Position numbers and translations under genes: made by a program. Of a DNA stretch of 64,000 nt, positions 32,786-43,246 are shown in pieces (within the stretch, counting starts at the first letter, position 1; every line of letters begins with the position of its first letter). The notes below the pieces were generated by a model. The model saw only the letters and a program-made list of their open reading frames with translations. It was not told the DNA's origin and ran no database searches. The DNA is from Neurospora intermedia (Eukaryota > Ascomycota > Sordariomycetes > Sordariales > Sordariaceae), in the NCBI GenBank assembly GCA_037102815.1, contig BTPP01000002.1:5704001-5768000 (forward strand), read 5' to 3'.

Positions 32786-33736
32786 ATGGCGGCCCAAGAA
32801 ACAAACACCATGAACGGCACTAGCCAACCGGCGGACAACCGCGTTGTCTTTTTCTTGTGAGCTGATAGCAATCTGAACTGTGATCTGTGAAAGTCATTGA
32901 CTAACCAGAGTCCTTTTACAGTGACATTGACAACTGTCTCTATCCCAAGAGTGAGTGAACTGAATGAACCACCCACATATCAACCCATACCCTGATTTAA
33001 AACTCACACTCACACACCAAACAGGCGCCAAAGTCCACGACCTAATGGCCGACCTCATCGACCAATACTTTGCCCGCCACCTCAACCTACCCTGGGAAGA
33101 CGCCGTCCGGCTGCACAAGGAGTACTACCAAAACTACGGCTTAGCCATCGAGGGACTGGTGCGACACCACCAGATCGACCCGCTCGAGTACAACGCCAAG
33201 GTAGACGACGCGTTGCCGCTAGACAACATCATCAAGCCGAGCGACGCGCTCAAGCAGTTGCTTAAGGACATTGACAAGAGCAAGGTCAAGCTGTGGCTGT
33301 TTACCAACGCGTACATCAACCATGCGAAACGGGTGGTCAAGTTGTTGGAGATTGAAGAGTTCTTTGAGGGGATCACGTACTGCGATTATAGCCAGACGCC
33401 GCTGATTTGCAAACCGCATGAGGATATGTTTAAGAAGGCGATGCGGGAGGCGGACGTGGTGGAGAGGTGGGGGGATTGTTATTTTGTTGGTGAGTACTCT
33501 TCTACCTAGTTGTCTGAAAGTGCTGGTGATGATAGAAAGTGGCGAGCTAACTGACATGGTGATTAGATGATTCCTACTTGAATTGCAAAAAGGCGCAAGA
33601 GCTGGGATGGACGACGGCGCACTTGGTAGAAGAGGGCGTGACGCCACCCAAGACGCCAGCGTCCAAGTACCAAATAAGCACTTTGCAGGAGTTGCGGACG
33701 GTATTCCCGGAGCTCTTTAAGAAGGATGCGGAATGA
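32786..33736 (+). CDS. sdt1: Pyrimidine 5'-nucleotidase, HAD superfamily (Sdt1/Phm8 type)
   Basis: HAD-fold phosphatase that removes the 5'-phosphate from pyrimidine nucleoside monophosphates; yeast Sdt1 and Phm8 are the models. Exons are 32786-32856, 32922-32950, 33025-33489 and 33567-33736, coding for 244 residues. The second exon is only 29 nt, but it completes HAD motif I: FFFDIDNCLY with the nucleophile Asp25 and acid/base Asp27, as in yeast Sdt1. Motif II is LWLFTNA, motif III the Lys in CKPHEDMF, and motif IV DDSYLN at residues 189-194, rebuilt across the last intron. All introns use GTGAGC or GTGAGT donors and CAG/TAG acceptors. Its 3' end faces med21, 341 bp away. The length is usual for the family. 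Function in this organism is inferred from the motifs. Confidence 0.93.
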
Positions 33737-34077
33737 GGTTAGATAGGGTAGTGGTATACGGCTTGGCACTGATAGATCATATAGGTAGAGCACGGAGTTC
33801 AACTTTGCATATAGATGGCTGAGAAATTTCACTCTTGTTTCTCTTTACAGATCCTTTTTTGTTTTTCCCTTCCTTTGACCAAAAGTGATATTGTGGTGTG
33901 ACGCAAAGCCAAGTATTCTTTTCCTTCTCTAGTTCCCCCTTAAACGCCGTGATCCCGATGCCGTCGTGTCGTCATGTGAAAAGAGCATATCCCCAGTCGC
34001 TTAAAATCCCAACGTTCAAAACCTCATTACCAGCAACCGTCCCTTCTATGATGCATACTCAACCCACTTTTTGGTCT
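33737..34077. other. Convergent 3' region between sdt1 and med21
   Basis: 341 bp holding both 3' UTRs. Nothing else seen. Confidence 0.6.
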
Positions 34078-34616
34078 TCAATACCTCCTAATACTCCTCA
34101 ACGTCTGATCCAACTTGACCAAAACCTCGTCCTTCTCCTTGACCGCCTCCTGCCTCTGTTTCTCCGCCACATTCAGCTCCTCCTCGAGCTCCTTGATGCT
34201 CTGCAACTGGTCCTGCTCGCTATTATCGAGGCCCGGCAAGCTCGAAATCAGGTACTCGATCTGCTGCTCCCGCGTAATCAAATCGCGCGCGAGCTCCAGC
34301 TGGCCTGCTTGGAACACGTCCGGGGGGAGGGTGTCGACTTCGGGCGGCTGGTCGGCTTTGGAGGGCGCGATGGTGTCCTTGGGGTTGAAGGTCTTGAGGT
34401 CGTGGTGGCGGTCGATGTAGAAGTAGGTGGCTATGAACTGCTCCATTAGCTGGAGGAGTGGTCAGCATGTGACTGGATTATGGTTGGCATGGATTTGGGG
34501 AGGAGGAGGAAGAAGGAGGAGGAAGAAGAAGAAGAAGAAGAAGAAGGAGGAGGAGGAGGAGGAGGAAGACTAACCTGGTCAACAGCCTCTTGGAGTTGCG
34601 AGAGACGGTCGCTCAT
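34078..34616 (-). CDS. med21: Mediator complex subunit Med21 (Srb7)
   Basis: Middle-module Mediator subunit that pairs with Med7 in a long coiled-coil hinge and links activators to RNA polymerase II in the nucleus. Exons on the minus strand are 34616-34575 and 34449-34078, for 137 residues. The start MSDRLSQLQEAVDQ joined to LMEQFIATYFYIDRHH is the conserved Med21 signature. The C-terminal half, from about residue 70, is a Glu/Lys/Gln heptad coiled coil ending TLRSIRRY. The 125-nt intron has an uncommon GTTAGT donor and is filled largely by GAA/GGA triplets (plus strand), that is a long pyrimidine tract in the transcript. It stands back to back with rrg7. Length matches the family. Confidence 0.93.
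34498..34569. repeat. Polypurine (GGA/GAA)n tract inside the med21 intron
   Basis: About 70 nt of uninterrupted plus-strand purines in GGA and GAA triplets. In the med21 pre-mRNA it is a C/U tract that occupies more than half of the only intron, close to the donor rather than just before the acceptor. Confidence 0.9.
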
Positions 34617-35170
34617 TTTGTGTGGTATTGGTCAAGGGGATTTGATCAGTGGATTTGGAGCGGCGCAAAAGGTAGAAGAGTATCGTGATGGTAGGTCGGT
34701 ACTAGGTAGCGCTTGGTGCTGCAATGCGAAAAACAGTGAGGAAGAAAGGAGTTATCACAGTCACTTAGGAACACTGAATGCTTGAACCGCGACGACCGCG
34801 ACGACAGCGGATGTGCATCATAGTGCATGCAGATGCCAGACGGGATGGATCCACTATTGACACAGTGTGACCCACTAATAGATGAAAGCATCATCCAATG
34901 GGACGGGAGGGAAGAGCTGGCCGATCCACCATGAAATCCATCATCGACTTGTCCGCATTGAATTTCTAGTTTGACATGGTATTTCATATGGCAATTTATA
35001 CAAGTTCAAATAACACAAGAATTGTACTGACTCTTTGTCAAATTGGCTTGAAAATAATACGATCGAGTTAAAACCTCAAATATTCAATTAATTCGCTGGA
35101 CAAAAGCTTTGCAAGAGGGGGAAAAAAAGCACATATATCGAACAGTAAAGGGCACAGGCTCAACACCACC
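34617..35170. promoter_or_regulatory. Shared divergent promoter region of med21 and rrg7
   Basis: 554 bp separate the two start codons, short enough for a shared control region. A CCAAT pentamer occurs at 34895-34899. No TATA box of good quality was seen for either gene. No reading frame of interest. Confidence 0.5.
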
Positions 35171-36046
35171 ATGAGGCCCATGGCTGCACGACTCTCCCGG
35201 CTCGGACTCGGATCGCGCCGATTATACTGCAGCCCAGGCCCTCACCCGCTCCGGTGCTTCTCTTCCGACCATGCGCCGGGTCAAAAAGATACTACCACCG
35301 AGTCCTCCGCAGACCCTTCGCCGGTCACCACCAGCAGCATCACCAACACCTCAGATGATGTAGGACGTACTGATGCCAAGAATCCATTGTCCAAGTCCTC
35401 CAACCATCATGACCTTCCTTCATTCCTCCAGTATGCCAAGCGCACTGGTCTCGGCCAAGAAACCACCGTCTTTATCGGAACACACTACGAATACACGATA
35501 GCTTCCCTCTTGTCCGCGTACGGCTTCTCTCTCAACCGGGTGGGCGGACAACATGACTTCGGGATCGATCTCCTAGGCACATGGTCCGTACCGACGGCCG
35601 AACGACCCTTGCGAGTCATTGTGCAGTGCAAGGCCATCCAAAGCACTCGTCCTCATCTGATCCGGGAGCTCGAGGGCGCATTTGTGGGAGCGCCAGTGGG
35701 ATGGAGAGGGTCAGAAGTGTTTGGCGTCTTGGTGGCCTCCAAGACCGCCACAAAGGGAACCCGAGACGCGCTGGCGAGGAGCCGGTGGCCTTTGGTGTTC
35801 ATCGGATGCTCTAGGGAGGGCAAAGTCGAACAGCTCTTATGGAATCATCGCGCCGAGCAGGAGGGGTTGCAAGGGTTGGGGGTCGCAAAGCGTCATTTTC
35901 CCGAGGGTGGGGAGCAGTTGGTGTTGATGCACAAGGGAAAACACCTCCCGTTGAACAGGAGGGAAGGGTTGCCGCCGGCGTCGTCGAGCGATGTTGAGCA
36001 AGTTGAAGCCTCGCAAAGTACAGATAACAAAGATGATTCCGCCTGA
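35171..36046 (+). CDS. rrg7: Mitochondrial restriction-endonuclease-fold protein, Rrg7-like (DUF2034)
   Basis: Single-exon gene of 291 codons for a relative of yeast Rrg7, needed for respiratory growth. The Arg/Ser/Leu-rich, acid-free N-terminus looks like a mitochondrial targeting sequence; residues 35-80 are a disordered linker. The core begins FIGTHYEYT with Glu107, then GGQHDFGIDLLGTW with Asp133, then VIVQCKA with Gln152 and Lys154, and RELEGAF. This is the E...D...QxK arrangement of PD-(D/E)xK nucleases of the Mrr/Holliday-resolvase kind, so catalytic residues appear present. The exact substrate is not known to me; a role in mitochondrial DNA upkeep is inferred. The stop lies 47 bp from the stop of the next, oppositely oriented gene. 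Confidence 0.85.
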   Translation: MRPMAARLSRLGLGSRRLYCSPGPHPLRCFSSDHAPGQKDTTTESSADPSPVTTSSITNTSDDVGRTDAKNPLSKSSNHHDLPSFLQYAKRTGLGQETTVFIGTHYEYTIASLLSAYGFSLNRVGGQHDFGIDLLGTWSVPTAERPLRVIVQCKAIQSTRPHLIRELEGAFVGAPVGWRGSEVFGVLVASKTATKGTRDALARSRWPLVFIGCSREGKVEQLLWNHRAEQEGLQGLGVAKRHFPEGGEQLVLMHKGKHLPLNRREGLPPASSSDVEQVEASQSTDNKDDSA

Positions 36047-36093
36047 TGTTGATGACACATTTGAGACTGTGAGAGATATACGCTGGAACGCTC

Positions 36094-36663
36094 CTAGTCT
36101 TCCCAGATCGCCTGCTTGGCTTTCAAGGCCTCCTCCTCTGCCTTCTTCTTCCGCTCTCTCTCCTCTTCCTTCCTCTTGCGCTCCTTCTCGCGCAAGGCCC
36201 GGTCGTAAGCCTTTTGCTCGTCGGTCAGCTTGGGTGCTTTCAGCCCCAGAGCACCGGCGATCATCCGGCGGGCTACGGCGTCCGTCTTCTCGGGTCTCTT
36301 GTACTCTGAGGTGGAGGAAGTGTTGCTGGCGCTGCCGCCTGGCCCAGTATAGTCGAGAAATGGTGGAATGGAAGTAGAGGTAGTGATTGATGGCTCCGGC
36401 TTTCTGTTGTTGCGTGAAGGCGGAGGAGAGGGCGCTCCCTCCTCATCATCACTGTTGTTGTCGTCCTCCCATGATTCTGGCTCCGCACCAAAGCCACGCT
36501 CACGCTCAGACTTGTGCTCGGTCTTGGCCTCGGGCTCGGACTCGGAACTGACATCTTCGTCTTCCCAACTGTCGGCAACAGGCTCTGGCTTCTTTGCCTT
36601 GGCGTTTTTGAGTGACATTTTGGAGACTCCCGAGGTGATGTTGTCTGATGAAGGTGGTGCCAT
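36094..36663 (-). CDS. Small acidic coiled-coil protein of unknown function
   Basis: A single frame of 189 residues with strong codon bias. The N-terminal half is acidic and disordered and carries two similar tryptophan motifs, DSWEDEDVSSES and ESWEDDNNSDDE, with a third WED at the very C-terminus. The middle holds a conserved-looking GPGG and the stretch KTDAVARRMIAGALGLKAPK. The last 55 residues are a highly charged Lys/Arg/Glu helix, probably a coiled coil (DEQKAYDRALREKERKRK and on). I do not recognise the family. The arrangement resembles small nuclear or translation-associated adaptors but no function is claimed. It stands back to back with pim1, 1.06 kb apart. Confidence 0.75.
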   Translation of the reverse strand: MAPPSSDNITSGVSKMSLKNAKAKKPEPVADSWEDEDVSSESEPEAKTEHKSERERGFGAEPESWEDDNNSDDEEGAPSPPPSRNNRKPEPSITTSTSIPPFLDYTGPGGSASNTSSTSEYKRPEKTDAVARRMIAGALGLKAPKLTDEQKAYDRALREKERKRKEEERERKKKAEEEALKAKQAIWED

Positions 36664-37724
36664 GTTGGGTGATGTGTGAGTACTGAAGTCGTTGAGATGT
36701 ATGGAAAAGATGTTGCCTGAGGGGTTGATGTTATACTTGTATGGCCGATGGTCAAGGACAGTGGTACAACTTGAAGTGAAGTGTCCTCAATGTAAGTTGA
36801 AAGAGCCCGCAGTCATGACCTTGGACTTGGGCGTTTGATATGCGGGTTGCTGCCCCCTGCGGAGAGCTGCCCTGTCTGATAGCGAATGTGGCTGCCGATG
36901 CCCCGCTCCGGATCGGTGCTGCTATGCTCTGCTCGCCGTAAGCTCTCCCGTCCGGCAGCAGTTCCAGGCGGCGGAGTGCTGCTATGAGTTAGAGGTAACG
37001 ATCTACACTATACCGTAATTGGTCAAGCGGCTTGGCGACCAGGCGCTAAACTTCACAACGACGATGATGGAATTGACCTCAGCTCCTGTCCCGCTGCTGT
37101 CTGAGCTGGAGGGCGGCCGGGCAGATGAGCTGTTAGTGGGCTGGAGGTACGTACCTTTTGTACCGTGACGCAACCGGGACGGTACCTAGACTTGGTGGTA
37201 AGTAAAAGACAGTAATTCCTCCATCTTCTACCGCCGGCCGAAGACCGAGGGAGGAGCTCGAGTCGGTCGCTGTTCGCCTTCCACTTCCGCCCCGTCAAGT
37301 TGATTATTCATACACCTCACATTTGTCACGTACTGTAGAGAGCGCGAGAGTCATGGGCCTTGGGTTCCTTGGAGTCGTCGTCGTCGTCGTCGTCCTACCT
37401 CGCTACACATACCCTGAATAGAAGCCATCTTCTTATCTTTTGACTGTATACTATTTTAACAACTGTAAACTTTTTTTTCCCGCCGCTTCGCCGCATCTCC
37501 GTCTCCCCCGCCGCGACCTCTCCCGCCGTCCCACTCTCAACACACACACCCGACCACATCCATCCTCCCCTCCCCTCCCCTACGACCGCACCTCCCGTCC
37601 ACCCGTCGCCTCCGGTCCGATTTCGGGTTCGTGCTACTAAAAAAAGACGGCAATACCCCTCACGAAACTCGACCTCTACGATATCCTACTTACCCAGGCC
37701 CCCTCGTCACTGCCTGTATCCACG
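36664..37724. other. Divergent intergenic region between the acidic protein gene and pim1
   Basis: About 1.06 kb; must hold both promoters. A GTC triplet repeat (37373-37395) and a C-rich pyrimidine leader (37485-37590) precede the Lon start codon. No gene seen. Confidence 0.6.
37373..37395. repeat. (GTC)n triplet repeat
   Basis: Seven to eight GTC copies upstream of pim1. Confidence 0.85.
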
Positions 37725-40700
37725 ATGCTGTCCCGACAGCGCATCCCGCGCATCCTCGCGTCGAGGACATCGCTTGCGCATTCGATTAGGTCTTTCAGCT
37801 CGACCACTTCTTCGATACGCCCGGTCGCCGCGGCTGGACAACATGCCGTGACCCGGCCCCGACACGAAAGACCGACGAACCTCTCGAGTTTCTCAACGTA
37901 CACTGCTCTGGGGAAGAAGAACGACAAGGGCTTCTTTGACAACTCGATCGAGCCACTATCAGAGGAGGAGCGCAAGGCAAACGTTGAGCACGCCGAGGCC
38001 GAAGCAAAGGAGGCAGAGACGAAACAGACCAAGTCCAAGTCTTCGACCTCGGATGCCCCGGCGCCGGCACCAGAAGATGGAAAGACTGGCGCTGCTGGCG
38101 GTTCATCTGCCGGCTCAGGCTCAGGCGCAGACGGTGGCTCCGGAGATGGTGGCAAGCGAGGCCGCAAGCCCGGTGATAAGGCATTGGCGAAGCCCGTCGT
38201 ACCAGAAATCTACCCCCAGGTCATGGCGATTCCTATAGCGAAGCGACCGCTCTTCCCCGGTTTCTACAAGGCCATTACCATCAAGGACCCCAATGTCGCT
38301 GCGGCTATTACAGAAATGATCAAGCGCGGACAGCCATATGTGGGAGCTTTCTTGTTCAAGGACGAAAACGCCGACGACGATGTGATCCGGAACCGCGACG
38401 ATGTCTATGACGTCGGTGTTTTTGCGCAGATCACCAGCGCTTTCCCCATGAACAACCAGAACGGCGAGGGTGCTAGTCTCACCGCGATCCTTTACCCCCA
38501 CCGGAGAATCAAGCTGTCGGAGCTCATTCCTCCTGGTTCGCCTGAGGCTGCCTCGATCGATGGTGCCAAGGAGGGTGCTGCCCCTGAGCCGGTACCTGAG
38601 CCGATCCCCAAGGTGACCGACGAGTCCGAGCAAAAGGGTGACGTGGTGGCGAGCTTTGAGGAGAGCGCTGTGACACCTAGGCCCGAACCAAGCCAGAAGC
38701 CCTACGAGCCGACATCGTTCCTTAAGAAGTATCCGGTCAGTCTTGTTAATGTAGAGAACTTGACGGAAGAACCCTACGACCCCAAGAGCCAGGTTATACG
38801 CGCCGTTACGAACGAGATCGTAAACGTCTTCAAGGAGGTCGCTAGCATGAACAGTCTCTTCCGGGATCAGATTTCCACCTTTAGCATGAGCCAATCGACC
38901 GGTAATGTCATGGCTGAGCCAGCCAAGCTTGCGGATTTTGCCGCTGCTGTCAGCGCCGGTGAGCCTGCTGAGCTTCAGGAGGTTCTTTCGAGCCTGAACG
39001 TGGAAGAGAGAATGCACAAGGCTCTTCTTGTCCTCAAGAAGGAGCACGTCAACGCCCAGCTTCAGTCCAAGATTACCAAGGACGTAGAGCAGAAGATCAC
39101 CAAACGCCAGCGTGAATACTGGCTCATGGAGCAGATGAAGGGTATCAGGCGCGAGCTTGGTATCGAGTCTGACGGCAAGGACAAGCTTGTCGAAAAGTTC
39201 AAAGAGCTCGCCGACAAGCTGGCCATGCCTGAGGCCGTGCGCAAGGTGTTTGATGACGAGCTGAACAAGCTCGCCCACCTGGAGCCTGCCGCTTCCGAGT
39301 TCAATGTCACGCGCAACTACTTGGACTGGCTCACCAACATTCCTTGGGGCCAGAGCAGTGCCGAGAACTTTGACATTTTGAATGCTGTCAAGGTTCTGGA
39401 TGAGGACCACTATGGTCTCAAGGATGTCAAGGATCGTATTCTGGAGTTCATCGCTGTTGGAAAGCTACGCGGCACCGTCGAGGGCAAGATTCTCTGCTTC
39501 GTCGGTCCTCCGGGTGTCGGCAAGACTTCGATTGGCAAGTCCATTGCTCGCGCACTTGGTCGCCAGTACTACCGTTTCAGTGTGGGAGGTCTTACCGATG
39601 TTGCCGAAATCAAGGGTCACCGCCGGACATACGTGGGTGCCCTTCCCGGTCGTGTCATCCAGGCCCTCAAGAAGTGCAAGACCGAGAACCCCTTGATCTT
39701 GATTGACGAAATCGACAAGATTGGTCGCGGCTACCAGGGAGATCCCTCGTCTGCACTTCTCGAGCTCTTGGACCCCGAGCAGAACGGCTCTTTCCTGGAC
39801 CACTATCTGGATGTCCCTGTAGATCTGTCCAAGGTGCTTTTCGTCTGCACTGCCAACCTGACTGACACCATCCCACGGCCCCTTCTCGACCGTATGGAGG
39901 TCATCCGACTTTCCGGATACGTCGCAGATGAGAAGATGGCCATTGCCGAAAAGTACCTTGCTCCTCAGGCTCAGGAGATGGCTGGTCTCAAGGGCGTTGA
40001 CGTGCAACTAACAAAGGACGCGATCGAGGAACTCAACAAGTCCTACTGCCGCGAGTCGGGTGTCCGTAACCTCAAGAAGAAGATTGAGCAGGTATACCGC
40101 AAGTCTGCCCTGAAGATCGTTCAGGACCTCGGCGAGCAGGCCCTTCCCGAGTCTGAAGCTCTTACCGAGGAGGGTAAGGCTGCCCAGGAGGAGACGGAAA
40201 AGAAGAAGAGCGAGGAGGCCGCGTCCAGCGAGACCAGCAGCCCGAAGGCCGCCACCGAAGCTTCTGAGAAGGAGACCACGGAGAAGCCTCGGGTAGCCAT
40301 GAAGATTCCTGAAGGCGTCCATGTCGTTATTAACAAGGACAACCTGAAGGACTACGTGGGGCCCCCAATCTTCACTTCTGACAGGCTCTATGATGTGACG
40401 CCCCCTGGTGTTACCATGGGTCTGGCCTGGACCTCCATGGGTGGCGCTGCCATGTATGTCGAGTCCATTCTTCAGAGCGCGCTAACCTCCAAGAGCTCGC
40501 CATCGCTCGAGATTACCGGCAATCTCAAGACCGTCATGAAGGAATCCTCCGCTATCGCCTACTCATATGCCAAGGCGGTCATGGCCAAGGACTTCCCCAA
40601 GAACCACTTCTTCGACAAGGCCAAGATTCACGTGCACGTTCCCGAGGGCGCCGTGCAAAAGGATGGTCCTTCGGCCGGTATCACCATGACCACCTCTCTG

Positions 40701-41121
40701 CTGTCGCTTGCGCTCGACACTCCTATTGACCCCCAGATCGCCATGACTGGTGAGCTTACCCTCACTGGCAAGGTGCTCCGTATCGGTGGATTGAGGGAGA
40801 AGACTGTGGCCGCTAGGAGAGCTGGCTGCAAGATGGTTGTGTTCCCTGAGGACAACATGTCTGACTGGCTTGAGCTTCCTGAGGTAAGACTGCACATCCT
40901 AGCCCATCAACATAACACTCATGCAGACAAGGTACTAACGCTTTCTCTTTCACCAGAACGTCAAGGAAGGTATCGAGGGCCGGCCCGTGCGTTGGTACTC
41001 TGAGGTCTTTGACCTGATCTTCCCCAAGCTCGACCGGGAGAAGGCCAACAAGAGCCGGATCATCGAGGACGACAAGTCCGAGAAGGAGGAGTCCAAGAAG
41101 AAGAACGATGACGACGAGTAA
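37725..41121 (+). CDS. pim1: Mitochondrial ATP-dependent Lon protease (Pim1)
   Basis: AAA+ serine protease of the mitochondrial matrix that degrades damaged proteins and supports mitochondrial DNA maintenance. Exons are 37725-40883 and 40957-41121, for 1107 residues. An Arg/Ser/Thr-rich presequence (MLSRQRIPRILASRTS) is followed by a charged, Ser/Gly-rich spacer. The LON substrate-binding domain runs from about residue 160 and includes a fungal-type acidic insert near 285-330. The ATPase module has Walker A GPPGVGKT at 594-601 and Walker B LILIDE ending near 662. Another low-complexity Glu/Lys/Ser insert lies near 810-860. The proteolytic domain carries the catalytic Ser983 in KDGPSAGI and Lys1016 in LTGKVLRIGG. 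The C-terminus ends in a short acidic and basic tail. The single intron near the 3' end has a GTAAGA donor and a CTAAC branch. Length agrees with fungal Pim1. Confidence 0.97.
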
Positions 41122-41829
41122 ACAGCTGTACGGCATGGCATGTAAGAGAATGGGAATTGGCTGGCATAGGAGCTGAGGATACCTCTATCAAGCGACAGAT
41201 AGTGGAGAATGGCATCATCATCATCATCATCATTGGCGTTCAAAGGAAAGGAATGGAGTGCGGGCGGCGGTTAATAGAGAAACTAATAACCATGTTGATC
41301 GGAAACGCAGAGCGTCGTTTTTTTTGTTTTTTTTTTGGTCTTGAGGACATATACATTTTGCACACACACACACACCTACCAAGGTGGTTCTTTTTATACA
41401 TAGAACATCTTCACTCTATCATGACTTTTGTCGAATATCAGCGGCGGCATTATTGCGTCTTTCATTTTCAACTTGTTGTCTTGTACAATATTATCAAGTA
41501 GTGTAGGTAAGGAAAAGCTTGATGGCGGTGGTTGGTATGCGTAAATTCTTTGCTCCTACCATCCCTATGTAATCGCATACAACCTACCTACCTTTCACAT
41601 GTCCTTGGAAATTCGATATTGCAAAAAAAATTGTTGACTTCAGGTAGGCAACTAACTAACTGAACCTGTTTAAACCTGAACGATACCCGTGTGCGGGCAG
41701 TCCAGGATGCCTAATACTACATACAGTCTACCCACATCCCGTCACGATAGCACGGGCACGGCACGACGTCGCTCAAGGAAAATCAAGAAGTCCAGATGAT
41801 GCATGGGATCATCTCAATCCACTTGCAAC

Positions 41830-41852
41830 ACTACTACTACTACTACTACTAC
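41830..41852. repeat. (CTA)n triplet repeat
   Basis: Seven to eight uninterrupted CTA copies in intergenic DNA. Confidence 0.85.
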
Positions 41853-43156
41853 CCTCTATTACCGCTCGTTGCTACCCTCCCTTATATGCCGTTCGGTTAT
41901 CCCACATACATACATACTACATACATATACATGTCGAAATCGTATAATAAGCGCAAAGTAACCTAGTAAACTAGAGTGCCGAGGCTGCCCGTGCCAGCCA
42001 GATCCAGTCCCGTTACCACACTTTGCACACATCCGCTCTTGGGTCCGACATGGAACGAGGGACAGGTATGATGAGCTACGGTGTTTGCTACATAAGACGG
42101 TAGGGTAGGTACGAAAGGCATTTCACATGGGTTTAGGGAAGTTTAGAATGTATGTGTGCATGTATGGAGGGTATCCTGGTGTGTGGTGATGTTGCTGGTG
42201 ATGATAATGATGATGATGACAATGAATGATGGGTGCGGGATGGAAAAGTGATAGACTCGATGATGGACTTGACTTGATGCAGTGGTAGGTAAAGGGTGGT
42301 GACGCTGACAGTACCTACAGTTGTTGATAACGACGACGATGCTGACGATGCTTCTGCTGACGATGATGGTGGTGATGATTACATGCCGGCAGTTCCGATC
42401 AATGGTTTGTTCAATTGCTTCCGACGTTCCAAAGCTGCTTTCCTCAACAATCCATGGCATCGGAAGTCTCCTCTCGAGATCGATAGAGGTAAGCACACAA
42501 TTCATCAAGATCAGGAAACTGGTTACAATTATTGTACTCTCCATCGCCATCACCATTGGTCAAATGGATGTTTGTCTGTTTGTTGATGCCCGACACCCTA
42601 CCTCTACCTACTTCCAATACCAATCAGTCAAGAGCGGACATGGTTCCTGCTGTTCTCACTGGTGGTTAGTGGCCGCCGGTAATTCTTCTGGTCTTTCCAT
42701 CCACTGACAGTCCGGCGCTTCCATTGCACACTTGTACGTATGTATCTCAACGACTGATCGGCCGCCGCCGTCGTAGTTCTCGAGTCGTGGAGGGTACGTT
42801 ACCATGGATGCCATACTTACCATACATACCTTCCCGTCCCAAACATGTAAGCAAAAGTTGATGCACCGGGACCGCTACCCATCCATACACATAGGAAACG
42901 GGGCTGCACCCGAGAGAACATTCCGTTGCCACTGAATCTGAATGTCTGAGCCGCTGAGTAGTACCGGTAGTTGTCTTGAGGTTGTCTTTTGTTGTCGCCC
43001 GCTTTATGTGTGCGTGCCTATGTGCCCTGCGGAGGCAAGAAGTAGCTAGCCAATGTGGGCTCTATCCGATGGTATATGGTGGTGGTGGGAGAGTCTAGTC
43101 CAGTCCAGTCCTCGACGCCCCTTGATGAGCGGGCTGGAGTGGACTTGCCTTGACGT

Positions 43157-43244
<88 letters not shown>
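43157..43244. repeat. (GACA)22 perfect microsatellite
   Basis: Twenty-two exact copies of GACA, the longest perfect tetramer array in the window, followed by one GATA variant. Perfect arrays of this size are expected to vary in length between strains. Confidence 0.97.

Positions 43245-43246
<2 letters not shown>

Noticed and set aside
38121-39410. 429-codon open frame antisense to the Lon gene, and 179-1267 antisense to eIF5B
   Set aside because: Shadow frames of strongly biased coding sequence.
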